A stretch of 63,073 bases of DNA from Streptomyces sp. NRRL S-340 (GTDB lineage: Bacteria > Actinomycetota > Actinomycetes > Streptomycetales > Streptomycetaceae). Below the pieces are notes generated by a model. The model saw nothing but the letters and a program-made list of their open reading frames with translations. It was not told the origin of the DNA and did not search any database. The position numbers and the translations under genes were made by a program. Shown here piece after piece: positions 51,060-60,107 of this stretch. Every line of letters starts with the position of its first letter. Within the stretch, counting starts at the first letter, position 1. Where the stretch lies: positions 1 to 63,073 of the forward strand of contig NZ_JOIY01000042.1 in assembly GCF_000720185.1 (NCBI RefSeq). The letters run 5' to 3'.

Positions 51060-51773
51060 GTGGCCGTCGGCGGGGCGGGCGGGCGCACGCTGACGGTGGT
51101 GCTGACCGCCGCCGGCGAGCCGTCGGCCGCCTACTCCCTCACCTGCCGCGACGCCGCCGCCGGGCGCGCCTTCGCCGAGGCCGTGGGCCGGGAACTGGAC
51201 GCGCACCCGGGCGGAGAGCCGCGGCCCGACGGGTGGGGGCAGGTGCGCGAGGAACGGCTGAGGCGGTGGGCGTCCGCGCCGCGCCGGGGGCCGGGGTGGG
51301 CCGCGGCGGCGGTCTACGCGCTGGTGGCGGCGGTGCTCCTCGTCTCCCGGGCGGACGCCGCAGCCGTCTTCGGCTGGCCGGCGGGACCGCTGGTGCTCGG
51401 CCCCGCCGCCGTCGCCGTGATGGGCGGGGCCGGGCTGGTCCGGCAGGCGTGGGTGCTGCGGGCGCGCGGGATCGCGGCGCCGGCCCGGCTCAGGCGCTCC
51501 TGCGCCGTGCACGGCTCCGACGAGCCGTCCGAGCACCACGTGTACACCTACGTCGACGCCGACGGGCTGATGCGTGAGTGGCGCGGGGCCGGGAGCGGGG
51601 CGGAACGGGCGGAGATCCTCTACGACCCGGCGGACCCGGAGGTCGCGGTCTTCGGCCGGGACACCGCCGGCCGGCTGGCCGGCGGGTTCGCCTTCGCGCT
51701 GGGTCTCGGGGGCGCCCTGCTGTTCATCGCGGCGATGCTGCTCGCGCCCGCCGTGCGGGCGCTGACCGGGTGA
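51060..51773 (+). CDS. DUF3592-type membrane protein with unusual 5' end
   Basis: The first canonical start is GTG 51060 (237 residues), but the same frame is open from 50919. The preceding 20 codons already look like protein (GELLLDARLLRRRIPLAAID), similar in style to a bacterial PH-like opening. No ATG, GTG or TTG precedes this stretch in frame, so the start may be CTG, or an indel may have cut the 5' end. Downstream are two membrane segments (AAAVYALVAAVLLVSRA and VLGPAAVAVMGG), a DUF3592-like part (HHVYTYVDADGLMREW, ILYDPADPEVAVF) and a last helix. Function unknown. Confidence 0.6.
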   Translation: MAVGGAGGRTLTVVLTAAGEPSAAYSLTCRDAAAGRAFAEAVGRELDAHPGGEPRPDGWGQVREERLRRWASAPRRGPGWAAAAVYALVAAVLLVSRADAAAVFGWPAGPLVLGPAAVAVMGGAGLVRQAWVLRARGIAAPARLRRSCAVHGSDEPSEHHVYTYVDADGLMREWRGAGSGAERAEILYDPADPEVAVFGRDTAGRLAGGFAFALGLGGALLFIAAMLLAPAVRALTG

Positions 51774-51824
51774 GCGGCCGGCCGGTGTCCGCGCTGACCG
51801 GGTGAGCGGCCGGCCGGTGCCCGC
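51761..51824 (+). repeat. 32-bp tandem duplication at the 3' end of the DUF3592 gene
   Basis: 51761-51792 is repeated at 51793-51824 with one T-to-C change. The unit contains the stop codon of the gene and a GGCCGGCC palindrome, so the copy lies outside the reading frame and looks like a recent slippage duplication. Confidence 0.8.
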
Positions 51825-51885
51825 GCCGGGTTGCTCCGGCGGTCGGGGAATGTCCGCGCGCCCTCCTCCGTTGTGGCTGGCAGAA

Positions 51886-51901
51886 AGTTGAACGCTCAAC
51901 T
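51886..51901. promoter_or_regulatory. MarR-type operator of the pirin gene
   Basis: AGTTGA and TCAACT form perfect 6-bp arms around ACGC, the typical size and sequence of a MarR-family site. It touches the -10 candidate TAGAGT (51901-51906). No MarR gene is nearby. Confidence 0.6.
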
Positions 51902-51906
51902 AGAGT
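51901..51906 (+). promoter_or_regulatory. -10 (TAGAGT) of the pirin gene
   Basis: TAGAGT lies 22 bases before ATG 51929, leaving room for the AAGGAGG ribosome site. A repressor on the adjacent palindrome would block polymerase. Confidence 0.5.
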
Positions 51907-51928
51907 GAGCGCACAAGGAGGTACCGAC

Positions 51929-52906
51929 ATGCCTGCAGTGACCGTCGAGAACCCGCTCACGCTGCCCCGTGTGGCCGCGCCGGCCGACGCCGTGGCACGT
52001 CCCGTGCTCACCGTCACGACCGCGCCGAGCGGTTTCGAGGGCGAGGGCTTCCCGGTGCGCCGGGCGTTCGCCGGGATCAACTACCGCCATCTCGACCCGT
52101 TCATCATGATGGACCAGATGGGCGAGGTGGAGTACGCGCCGGGCGAGCCGAAGGGCACGCCCTGGCACCCGCACCGCGGCTTCGAGACCGTCACCTACAT
52201 CATCGACGGGGTCTTCGACCACCAGGACTCCAACGGCGGCGGCGGCACCATCACCAACGGCGACACCCAGTGGATGACGGCGGGCTCGGGCCTGCTGCAC
52301 ATCGAGGCGCCGCCGGAGTCCCTCGTCATGTCCGGCGGCCTCTTCCACGGCCTCCAGCTGTGGGTGAACCTGCCGGCCGAGGACAAGATGATGGCCCCGC
52401 GCTACCAGGACATCCGCAGTGGCAGCGTCCAGCTGCTCACCTCCCCCGACGGCGGCGCGCTGCTGCGCGTCATCGCCGGTGAGCTGGACGGTCACGAGGG
52501 CCCCGGCATCACGCACACGCCGATCACGATGGTCCACGCGACGCTGGCTCCGGGCGCGGAGGTCACCCTGCCCTGGCGGGAGGACTTCAACGGCCTGGCC
52601 TACGTCCTCGCGGGCCGCGGCAGCGTCGGCACGGAGCGCCGGCCGATCCACCTCGGCCAGACCGCGGTCTTCGGTGCGGGTGGCTCGCTGACCGTCCGCG
52701 CGGACGAGAAGCAGGACTCGCACACCCCGGACCTGGAGGTCGTCCTGCTGGGCGGACGGCCGATCAGGGAGCCGATGGTCCACTACGGGCCGTTCGTCAT
52801 GAACACCAAGGACGAACTCATGCAGGCCTTCGAGGACTTCCAGAAGGGCCGCCTCGGCTCCGTCCCGGCCGTCCACGGCATGACCGGCAGCGGCCCGCAG
52901 GACTGA
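51929..52906 (+). CDS. pirin family protein
   Basis: A 325-residue two-cupin pirin. The N-terminal cupin holds the metal site HPHRGFETVTYIIDG with two His and the Glu, and GSGLLHIEAP gives the further His. Bacterial pirins include quercetin 2,3-dioxygenases and regulators of pyruvate metabolism; the role here is open. AAGGAGG precedes ATG 51929; GTG 51905 is too far upstream of that site. Probably regulated by a MarR protein through the palindrome at 51886. Confidence 0.9.
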   Translation: MPAVTVENPLTLPRVAAPADAVARPVLTVTTAPSGFEGEGFPVRRAFAGINYRHLDPFIMMDQMGEVEYAPGEPKGTPWHPHRGFETVTYIIDGVFDHQDSNGGGGTITNGDTQWMTAGSGLLHIEAPPESLVMSGGLFHGLQLWVNLPAEDKMMAPRYQDIRSGSVQLLTSPDGGALLRVIAGELDGHEGPGITHTPITMVHATLAPGAEVTLPWREDFNGLAYVLAGRGSVGTERRPIHLGQTAVFGAGGSLTVRADEKQDSHTPDLEVVLLGGRPIREPMVHYGPFVMNTKDELMQAFEDFQKGRLGSVPAVHGMTGSGPQD

Positions 52907-52984
52907 GCCGCCACCCCGGCAGCGGGTCACCCGGGCGGGCCGTCCGTGCAGGACAGCCCGCCCGGCGCGTGGTCCGCTGGTGGG

Positions 52985-54010
52985 GTGCGACTGCTGCCCG
53001 AGCCCGTCCGGCGCCTTGCCGCCTGGTGTGCCGTCGTGCTGCTCGTCTCCGGTGTGGTGTGGATCGTGGTGCGGCTGTGCGTGGCGTTCCGTACGACGGT
53101 GACGCCGGTGCTGCTCGCCCTGCTCGGGGCCGCGCTGCTGCGGCCGCTGTTCCTGCGGCTGGCGCGGGCCGGGGTCAACCGGTCGCTGGCGGCCGGGATC
53201 ACCTGTGCCGCCGTCCTGGTCGTCGTCGGCGGCGTCGGCTACATCGTGGCCCTCGCGCTGATCGACAGCGGGCCGCAGATCCTCTCCTCGCTGCAGAACG
53301 CGGCGAAGTCGCTGGCCGCCCACTTCGGCGCGGCCGGCACCTCGCTGGAGGACCTGGCCGCCCACGGCAGACAACTGCTGTCGAAGTTCGGCGGGACGGC
53401 GGTCTCCAACGTCATCAGCGGGGTCAGCGTGGTCGCCGAGTACCTGGCGATGGCGGTGCTGGCGCTGCTGCTCGTCTTCTTCTTCCTGCGCGACTCGGGG
53501 CGGGCGCTGCGCGCGCTGCGGTCGATGGCTCCGGGCGGCAGCGCCGACGCGGCCGAGGCGATGGCGCGGCGGGCGTTCTCCGCCGTCGAGGGCTTCATGC
53601 GCGGAACCACGCTCATCGCGCTCATCGACGCCGGCTGCATCACGGTCGGGCTGCTGCTGCTCGACGTGCCGGGCGCCGTCGGACTCGGTGCGCTGGTCTT
53701 CGTCGGCGCCTACATCCCCTACCTCGGGGCGTTCATCTCGGGTGCGGTGTCCGTGCTGGTCGCGCTCGCCGACCGGGGGTTCGTGGTCGCCCTGTGGGCG
53801 CTGGGGGTGGTGCTGGCCGTGCAGGTGCTGGAGGGCCACGTGCTGCAGCCGGTGATCCAGAGCCGGACGGTGCAGCTGCACCCGGCGGCGGTGCTGCTGG
53901 CCATCACCGCGGGCGCGTCGGTCGCCGGGATCGTCGGGATGCTGCTGGCGGTGCCGCTGACGGCGGCGGCGTCCGGGGTCGCGCACGAACTGCGGCAGCG
54001 GTACTCGTGA
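52985..54010 (+). CDS. AI-2E family permease
   Basis: A 341-residue polytopic membrane protein of the AI-2E/PerM family. Hydrophobic stretches lie at its start (CAVVLLVSGVVWIVVRLCVA) and in the middle (AMAVLALLLVFFFLRDSGRA). The conserved GLGALVFVGAYIPYLGAFIS is followed by a C-terminal pair of helices. The name comes from one exporter; most members have unknown cargo. GTG 52985 is a guess; GTG 52946 is also possible, and neither has a strong ribosome site. Confidence 0.8.
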   Translation: MRLLPEPVRRLAAWCAVVLLVSGVVWIVVRLCVAFRTTVTPVLLALLGAALLRPLFLRLARAGVNRSLAAGITCAAVLVVVGGVGYIVALALIDSGPQILSSLQNAAKSLAAHFGAAGTSLEDLAAHGRQLLSKFGGTAVSNVISGVSVVAEYLAMAVLALLLVFFFLRDSGRALRALRSMAPGGSADAAEAMARRAFSAVEGFMRGTTLIALIDAGCITVGLLLLDVPGAVGLGALVFVGAYIPYLGAFISGAVSVLVALADRGFVVALWALGVVLAVQVLEGHVLQPVIQSRTVQLHPAAVLLAITAGASVAGIVGMLLAVPLTAAASGVAHELRQRYS

Positions 54011-54127
54011 CCGAGCCGCAGTCCGGTTCCGGCCCCCGGTGCGTCACCGTCCGCCTCCGTCAGGGCCCGCCCGGCGGCTGCTCCGGCGCGGCCCGGACGG
54101 CACGGCCGGTCCGGCGCGGCCCGGGCG

Positions 54128-56284
54128 TCACGGTCTGCTGCGCGGTGGCTCGTACAGCTCGAACCAGATGCTCTTGCCCACCCCCCGCGGCTCCACCCCC
54201 CAGGCGTCCGCGAGCAGCTCGATCAGCACCAGCCCCCGCCCGGAGGAGGCCAGCTCGCCCGGCCTGCGCTTGTGCGGCAGGTCGTCGCCGGCGTCGGTGA
54301 CCTCCACCCGCATCCGCCGCTCGCCCGGCTCGCCGCTGACCTCCGCGAGCAGCAGGGCGTCGGTGTCGGTGTGCACGAGCACGTTGGTCAGCATCTCCGA
54401 CAGCAGGAGCACCGCCGAGTCCACCTGGTCGGCGGAGGCCCAGTCGTGCAGCAGCTCCCGCAGTTGCTGCCGGGCCACCGCGACCCGCTCGGGTTCGGCC
54501 TGGGCGACCGTCAGCAGCGTGCGCCGGATCTCCGGGCGGGCGGTGACGGCGCCGCCGTGGCCGTCGCAGAGGCGGTTCAGCAGCAGGACGGCGATGTCGT
54601 CCTCGCGGCGGTCGGCGAGCGGGCCGGTGGTGTGGTGCGAGGACGGTCCGTGCACGGCCTGGACGAGCGCGTCGGCCAGCTCCTCGGCGTCGCCCTCGTG
54701 CTGCTCCAGGATGGTGCGGATGCGCTGCCAGCCGGTGTCCAGGTCGTGGCCGCCGGTCTCGATGAGGCCGTCCGTGCAGAGCATCATGGTCTCGCCGGGC
54801 TCCAGGACGAACCGGGTGGTGGGGTAGTCGGCGTCCGGGTCGACACCCAGCGGCAGCCCGCCCGCGGTCGGGCGCATCAGCACCGTGCCGTCGGCCATGC
54901 GGATCACCGGGTCGGGGTGTCCGGCGCGGGCGACCTCCAGGACGCCGGTGCGGGGGTCCACCTCGGCGTACAGGCAGGTCGCGAAGCGCAGGTCGGCGAG
55001 GTCGTCGTCGGCGCTGTCGTCGACGATGCCGTGCAGGAACCGGGAGGCGCGGGTCAGGACCGCGTCCGGGGGGTGGCCCTCGGAGGCGTAGGCGCGCAGG
55101 GCGATGCGCAGCTGGCCCATCAGGCCCGCGGCGCGTACGTCGTGGCCCTGGACGTCGCCCATGACCAGGGCGAAGCGGCCCGCGCCGGGCTTCGCGGGGC
55201 TCCGGGAGGGGCCGCCGGGCAGCGGGATGACGTCGTACCAGTCGCCGCCGACCTGGAGACCGCCGCCGGTGGGGACGTAGCGGGCGGCGACGTCCATGCC
55301 GGGGACGGCGGGGCCGGTCGTGGGCATCATGGAGCGCTGCAGGCCCTCGCTCAGCTCCCGTTCGGTCTCGGCGGTCCCGGCCCGGGACAGGGCCTGGGCG
55401 AGCATGCGGGCCACCGTGGTCAGCACCGAGCGCTCGTCGGGGGTGAAGGCGACCGGATAGGTGAAGGCGGCCATCCAGGCGCCCATGGTGTGGCCCGAGG
55501 CGGTCAGCGGCAGGAACGCCCAGGAGCGGCGGTTGAAGCGCTGGGCCAGTTTCCAGGTGAGGGGGTAGCGGGCGCGGTACTCCTCCGGTGAGGAGAGGTA
55601 GACGGCCCGTCCGGTGCGGATCACCTCGGCGGCCGGGTAGTCCGTGTCCAGGGACATGTGCACGAAGGGGACCTCGTCGCCCTGCTGCTGCCCGTGGTGG
55701 CCGATGATCGTCAGGTGGTCGGCCTCCACGCCGAAGACGGCCAGGCCGTCGGGCGAGAAGCCGGGCATCGACAGGCCGGCCGCGACCCGCAGCACCTCCG
55801 CGGTGGAGCGCGCCTCGGCCAGGGCGCGGCCGGCGTCCAGCAGGAACGCCTCCCGTGAGCGCCGCCAGTCGCCGGTGACCGCGCTGCGTCCGGCCGGGGA
55901 GCCGGGGGTCGGTTCGGTGACCTCCTGGAGGGTGCCGATCAGCTCGTAGGCCTTCTTGCGGGAGTCGTAGGCGGGCCGGGAGCGGCTGCGGACCACCCGG
56001 ATGATGCGGCCCCGCTCGTCCATGATCCGGATGCGCACCTCGGCGAGGGTGCCCTCGGCGGCGGCGAGCTGCACCACGCCGGTGATCTCGTTCCAGTCGA
56101 CCGGGTGCAGCCGGGCGCGCACCTGGGCCTCGGTGAGGGTGACGTCCTCGGAGGGCAGCCCGAGCAGCCGTGCCGCCTCGGCGTCGACCGCGACCAGCCC
56201 GGTGGAGGTGTCCCAGTGCCACAGCCCGGTCGCGAGGGCGGCCAGGACGTCCCCCACGGCGGGCAGGGGCTCACCAGTGCGCAT
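54128..56284 (-). CDS. PAS-GAF-PP2C phosphatase with anti-sigma-type ATPase domain
   Basis: A 718-residue RsbU/SpoIIE-type regulator. A PAS domain (about residues 10-115) and a GAF domain (about 150-310) precede the PP2C phosphatase at about 325-540, with VGGDWYDVIPLP and MGDVQGHDVRAAG metal-binding motifs and CTDGLIETGG. A C-terminal HATPase (about 585-705) has LLSEMLTNVLVHT and SGRGLVLIELLAD. Such fusions carry opposing activities for anti-sigma-factor antagonists, dephosphorylating and binding them, so it probably controls a stress sigma factor. No sigma or antagonist gene is next to it. Confidence 0.92.
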   Translation of the reverse strand: MRTGEPLPAVGDVLAALATGLWHWDTSTGLVAVDAEAARLLGLPSEDVTLTEAQVRARLHPVDWNEITGVVQLAAAEGTLAEVRIRIMDERGRIIRVVRSRSRPAYDSRKKAYELIGTLQEVTEPTPGSPAGRSAVTGDWRRSREAFLLDAGRALAEARSTAEVLRVAAGLSMPGFSPDGLAVFGVEADHLTIIGHHGQQQGDEVPFVHMSLDTDYPAAEVIRTGRAVYLSSPEEYRARYPLTWKLAQRFNRRSWAFLPLTASGHTMGAWMAAFTYPVAFTPDERSVLTTVARMLAQALSRAGTAETERELSEGLQRSMMPTTGPAVPGMDVAARYVPTGGGLQVGGDWYDVIPLPGGPSRSPAKPGAGRFALVMGDVQGHDVRAAGLMGQLRIALRAYASEGHPPDAVLTRASRFLHGIVDDSADDDLADLRFATCLYAEVDPRTGVLEVARAGHPDPVIRMADGTVLMRPTAGGLPLGVDPDADYPTTRFVLEPGETMMLCTDGLIETGGHDLDTGWQRIRTILEQHEGDAEELADALVQAVHGPSSHHTTGPLADRREDDIAVLLLNRLCDGHGGAVTARPEIRRTLLTVAQAEPERVAVARQQLRELLHDWASADQVDSAVLLLSEMLTNVLVHTDTDALLLAEVSGEPGERRMRVEVTDAGDDLPHKRRPGELASSGRGLVLIELLADAWGVEPRGVGKSIWFELYEPPRSRP

Positions 56285-56447
56285 TGCCCCACTGTAAGAA
56301 GAGCCTCTCGGACACTGCCACCGAAGACGGACGGGCGTGCGGACCGTACGGACGTCGGGCGGGCCGGGGGCCGCGCCGCGGACGCGGTCGCCGGATCCCG
56401 TGTGTTTCCCGGCGTGATATGGGGAGAGGCGATCTCCCGGCGGCCGG

Positions 56448-56453
56448 TAGGCT
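56448..56453 (+). promoter_or_regulatory. -10 (TAGGCT) of aspS
   Basis: TAGGCT lies 61 bases before the aspS ATG, giving a leader of about 55 nt. The leader is not long enough for a T-box, and none is seen. Confidence 0.4.
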
Positions 56454-56514
56454 GGGTGGGTCCGGGCCGTGCCCGCCCGGTGATCCCCGATCCGCGAAGA
56501 CTGGATGAACGACG

Positions 56515-58278
56515 ATGCATCGGTACAGGTCCCACACCTGCGGCGAGCTCCGCGCCTCTGACGTCGGCACCGACGTCCGGCTGAGCGGCTGGCTGCACAA
56601 TCGGCGCGACCTGGGCGGCATCCTCTTCATCGATCTGCGCGACCACTACGGCATCACGCAGCTCGTCGCCCGTCCCGGCACCCCCGCCTACGAGGCGCTG
56701 GACAAGCTCTCCAAGGAGACGGTCGTCCGGATCGACGGCGGCGTCGTTTCACGTGGAACCGAGAACGTGAACGCGGACCTGCCCACCGGCGAGGTCGAGG
56801 TCGAGGTCGGCGAGGTCGAGGTGCTCGGCGCCGCCGCCCCGCTGCCCTTCACGATCAACGCGGAGGACGGGGTCAACGAGGAGCGGCGCCTGGAGTACCG
56901 CTTCCTGGACCTGCGCCGCGAGCGCATGCACCGCAACATCATGCTGCGCACGGCCGTGATCTCCGCGATCCGGCAGAAGATGGTCGCGCTCGGCTTCAAC
57001 GAGATGGCGACGCCGATCCTGTCCGCCACCTCCCCCGAGGGCGCCCGCGACTACGTCGTCCCCTCCCGGGTGCACCCCGGCCGGTTCTACGCGCTGCCGC
57101 AGGCGCCGCAGCAGTTCAAGCAGCTGCTGATGATCTCCGGCTTCGACCGGTACTTCCAGATCGCGCCCTGCTTCCGTGACGAGGACGCGCGCGCGGACCG
57201 TTCGCCGGGCGAGTTCTACCAGCTCGACGTCGAGATGAGCTTCGTCGAGCAGGAGGACGTGTTCCGTCCCATCGAGCAGCTGATGACCGAGCTGTTCGAG
57301 GAGTTCGGCGGCGGCCGGCACGTCACCTCGCCCTTCCCGCGCATCCCGTTCCGCGAGGCGATGCTCAAGTACGGCTCCGACAAGCCGGACCTGCGCGCCA
57401 AGCTGGAGCTGGTGGACATCACGGATGTCTTCGCGGGCTCGGAGTTCAAGGCGTTCGCCGGCAAGCACGTGCGGGCGCTGCCGGTGCCGGCGGTCCAGGA
57501 CCAGCCGCGCAAGTTCTTCGACCAGCTGGGTGACTACGCGGTCTCGCTGGGCGCCAAGGGCCTGGCCTGGGTGCGGGTGGCCGAGGACGGTTCGCTGACC
57601 GGCCCCATCGCGAAGTTCCTCACCGAGGAGAACGTCGCCGAGCTGACCAAGCGGCTGTCCCTGGCCGCCGGGCACGCGGTGTTCTTCGGCGCGGGCGAGT
57701 TCGACGAGGTCTCGAAGATCATGGGCGCGGTGCGGGTCGAGGCCGCCAGGCGCGCCGGGCACTTCGAGGAGAACGTCTTCCGCTTCTGCTGGATCGTCGA
57801 CTTCCCGATGTACGAGAAGGACGAGGAGACCGGGAAGATCGACTTCTCGCACAACCCGTTCTCGATGCCGCAGGGCGGCCTGGAGGCCCTCGAGTCCCAG
57901 GACCCCCTGGACATTCTGGGCTGGCAGTACGACATCGTCTGCAACGGCGTCGAGCTGTCCAGCGGTGCCATCCGGAACCACGAGCCGGACATCATGCTCA
58001 AGGCGTTCGAGATCGCGGGCTACGACCGCGAGACCGTCGAGGACAAGTTCGCCGGCATGCTCCGCGCGTTCCGCTTCGGCGCCCCGCCGCACGGCGGCAT
58101 CGCCCCGGGCGTGGACCGCATCGTGATGCTCCTCGCGGACGAGCCCAACATCCGCGAGACGATCGCCTTCCCGCTCAACGGCAACGCCCAGGACCTCATG
58201 ATGGGCGCCCCGACCGAGCTGGACGAGTCCCGCCTGCGCGAACTGCACCTGACGGTGCGCAAGCCGCAGCCGAAGTAG
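56515..58278 (+). CDS. aspS: aspartyl-tRNA synthetase
   Basis: A 587-residue bacterial-type class IIb AspRS. The anticodon-binding OB fold ([20 protein letters not shown]) fills the first 110 residues. Motif 2 is [20 protein letters not shown], a GAD insertion occupies about 300-420, and motif 3 is [19 protein letters not shown]. It charges tRNA-Asp; whether it also mischarges tRNA-Asn cannot be judged by eye. A near-parS sequence (13 of 14 bases) lies inside the gene at 56746. A 19-bp hairpin follows the stop. Confidence 0.96.
   Translation: MHRYRSHTCGELRASDVGTDVRLSGWLHNRRDLGGILFIDLRDHYGITQLVARPGTPAYEALDKLSKETVVRIDGGVVSRGTENVNADLPTGEVEVEVGEVEVLGAAAPLPFTINAEDGVNEERRLEYRFLDLRRERMHRNIMLRTAVISAIRQKMVALGFNEMATPILSATSPEGARDYVVPSRVHPGRFYALPQAPQQFKQLLMISGFDRYFQIAPCFRDEDARADRSPGEFYQLDVEMSFVEQEDVFRPIEQLMTELFEEFGGGRHVTSPFPRIPFREAMLKYGSDKPDLRAKLELVDITDVFAGSEFKAFAGKHVRALPVPAVQDQPRKFFDQLGDYAVSLGAKGLAWVRVAEDGSLTGPIAKFLTEENVAELTKRLSLAAGHAVFFGAGEFDEVSKIMGAVRVEAARRAGHFEENVFRFCWIVDFPMYEKDEETGKIDFSHNPFSMPQGGLEALESQDPLDILGWQYDIVCNGVELSSGAIRNHEPDIMLKAFEIAGYDRETVEDKFAGMLRAFRFGAPPHGGIAPGVDRIVMLLADEPNIRETIAFPLNGNAQDLMMGAPTELDESRLRELHLTVRKPQPK
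56746..56759. promoter_or_regulatory. parS-like site inside aspS (13/14)
   Basis: GTTTCACGTGGAAC differs by one base from the perfect parS at 22168. One-mismatch sites are known to function as parS in origin regions. It encodes ordinary codons in AspRS (around VSRGTE). Confidence 0.7.
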
Positions 58279-58290
58279 GCGGCACACGCA

Positions 58291-58333
58291 ACGGACGGCG
58301 CCCGGGACCGACGAGGTCCCGGGCGCCGTCCGT
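58291..58333 (+). terminator. aspS terminator
   Basis: A perfect 19-bp stem (58291-58309 with 58315-58333, core GACGGCGCCCGGGACC) and a 5-nt loop GACGA. It starts 13 bp after the stop and is followed by CGTTTCG. Confidence 0.9.
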
Positions 58334-58361
58334 CGTTTCGTCCCCGTCGGACGGCTGGGCG

Positions 58362-58844
58362 TCACCGACCTCCACTCAGTTGCTGCCGGGTCGGACCGGA
58401 GCGTGGGCGTTCGGACTCCGGTGGCTGCGGGGCGGCGAATGTCAGTTCGGCCCAGACCGTCTTGCGGGGCGGCAGGCCGTGGGTGACTCCCCAGCGGTCG
58501 GCGAGAGCGGCGACGAGGGCGAGTCCGCGGCCGGACTCGGCGGCCGGATCAGCGGGGTGCCGGTGCGGGAGCCGGTCACCGCGCGTGTCCGTGACCTCGA
58601 TGCGGAGGGTCTGGCCGACCACGTACAGCAGGAGCTGGAAGTTCCGGCCGGGGACGCGGCCGTGGGTGGCCGCGTTGTTCGCCAGCTCGGCCACGACGAG
58701 CCGCGCCGGGTCCAGGGGCAGTCCCCAGGTGCGCAGTTGCTCCGTGGCCAGCAGGCGGGCGAGGCGCGCGCCGCGCGGGGTGGGGGACAGCAGGACGTCG
58801 AAGTGGCGCAGGGGGCTGCCGGGGCGGGGGAGTTTCTGGTTCAC
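58362..58844 (-). CDS. anti-sigma-type ATP-binding protein
   Basis: A 160-residue stand-alone HATPase_c domain of the RsbW/AbaA-cluster type: VVAELANNAATHG (N box), RIEVTDTRGD (G1) and ESGRGLALVAALADRWG (G2). It is divergent from an XRE-DUF397 pair, which is the composition of the abaA/whiJ-like regulatory clusters of Streptomyces that affect sporulation and antibiotic production. It probably binds a protein partner rather than acting as a sensor kinase. GTG 58844 is chosen. Confidence 0.85.
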   Translation of the reverse strand: MNQKLPRPGSPLRHFDVLLSPTPRGARLARLLATEQLRTWGLPLDPARLVVAELANNAATHGRVPGRNFQLLLYVVGQTLRIEVTDTRGDRLPHRHPADPAAESGRGLALVAALADRWGVTHGLPPRKTVWAELTFAAPQPPESERPRSGPTRQQLSGGR

Positions 58845-59000
58845 GTCACTCAGCGTGGCCTGATGCGCCTACCGTGGGGAGTGACGTCGTGGTTGCGTAC
58901 GGTGACTGTCCGGTCGTTGTCCGGTGGTGTCCGGGCCTGTCGGGGCCGTGTGTACGGACAGGGCGTCGCTGGCACGAGGCGGTACGACGGAGGGGCGCGC

Positions 59001-59879
59001 ATGTCGGTGGACGGCGAGGTTCGGCAGCAGCTGAGGACCGAGGCTGACGAGCCGGGCTGGGAGGTGGATCCGGACGACGAGTGGGGCGTGGCCGTGGTCG
59101 CCACCGTGGGACGGCAGTTGAAGCTGCGGCGCGAGGCGGTGGGGATGCGGGCCGGTGAGTTCGGCAAGGCGGTGGGGTACGGCGAGGACCTCGTCTACAA
59201 GATCGAGAGCGGCAAGCGGATTCCCCGGCCTGAGTTTCTGGACAGGGCGGACGAGGTGCTGGGGGCGGGCGGGCTGCTCGCGGCGATGAAGGAGGACGTG
59301 GCCAAGGTCCGGTATCCGAAGAAGGTGCGGGATCTGGCGGACATGGAGGCGCGGGCCGTCGAGATCGGGGTGTACGAGAACAGCAACATCGCCGGTCTGT
59401 TGCAGACGTTGGACTATGCCCGGGCGCTGCTGGAGTCGTGGCAGCCCGCTTACACGCCGGAGGACTTGGAGCGCCGCGTAGCTGCCCGTATCGCTCGGCA
59501 AGCCATCTATGAGCGGTGCCCTGCACCGGCGCTGAGCTTCGTCCTGGAAGAGGGGACGCTTCGGCGCAAGGTTGGGGGCACAATGGTCCGGCGGGAGCAA
59601 TTCGAACGCTTGCTGGAGGTAGGGCGGTTGAGCAACGTCTCCCTCCAGGTGATGCCGATGGACAGTGCGCCACACCCTGGCATGAGCGGCAGGATTGAGT
59701 TGCTGAAGTTCGAGGACGGCACTGCTGTGGGGCGCTCCGACGGGGCGTTCAATGGCCGTCCCGTGACTGACTTGAGGCAGCTCCGCATTCTTGAGCTGCG
59801 CTATGGCACCATCCGGGCGCAGGCCCTCCCGCCCCGGGAGTCGCTGGCCTTCATCGAGCAACTGCTGGGAGAGACATGA
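59001..59879 (+). CDS. XRE-family regulator with Scr1/DUF5753 domain
   Basis: A 292-residue WhiJ/AbaA-type protein. An N-terminal helix-turn-helix (VGRQLKLRREAVGMRAGEFG, then YGEDLVYKIESGKRIPRPEF, about residues 35-90) is joined to the DUF5753 domain (GVYENSNIAGLLQTLDYARA, then LSFVLEEGTLRRKVGG, and the closing LPPRESLAFIEQLLGET). GGAGGGG precedes ATG 59001. The stop overlaps a truncated DUF397 gene (ATGA). Pieces of this gene's own sequence reappear downstream at 60041-60107. Confidence 0.9.
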   Translation: MSVDGEVRQQLRTEADEPGWEVDPDDEWGVAVVATVGRQLKLRREAVGMRAGEFGKAVGYGEDLVYKIESGKRIPRPEFLDRADEVLGAGGLLAAMKEDVAKVRYPKKVRDLADMEARAVEIGVYENSNIAGLLQTLDYARALLESWQPAYTPEDLERRVAARIARQAIYERCPAPALSFVLEEGTLRRKVGGTMVRREQFERLLEVGRLSNVSLQVMPMDSAPHPGMSGRIELLKFEDGTAVGRSDGAFNGRPVTDLRQLRILELRYGTIRAQALPPRESLAFIEQLLGET

Positions 59880-59998
59880 TCCGCAAGACCCTCGCCGGTG
59901 GCGCCTCCGAACTGGCGTGGTTCAAGAGCAGCTGCCCCCGTCTCGCCCTCGCACCGCAGGCGTGGGGGGACTTCGTGGCGTACGCGTCCGGGAGCTGA
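59876..59998 (+). pseudogene. internally deleted DUF397 gene (first copy)
   Basis: A 40-codon frame. It has the start (MIRKTLAGGASELAWFKSS) and end (PRLALAPQAWGDFVAYASGS) of the full DUF397 gene at 60108 but lacks the 30 residues between them, in frame. The lost part contains the conserved SGGNDGNSCVEVA and VRDSK motifs, so the product cannot fold as a normal DUF397 protein. It is translationally coupled to the XRE gene, as the intact copy would originally have been. Confidence 0.75.
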
Positions 59999-60107
59999 CC
60001 CCGCAACCGGCATGCCCCGCGCCTGGTCGTCACCGGGCGCTGCTGGAGGTAGGGCGGTTGAGCACAGGGGAGTCGCTGGCCTTCATCGAGCAACTGCTGG
60101 GAGAGAC

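Noticed and set aside
59876..59998. First DUF397 copy as an independent functional small gene
   Set aside because: It lacks the central conserved motifs and shares both ends exactly with the intact copy, so it is a deletion product or assembly artefact.
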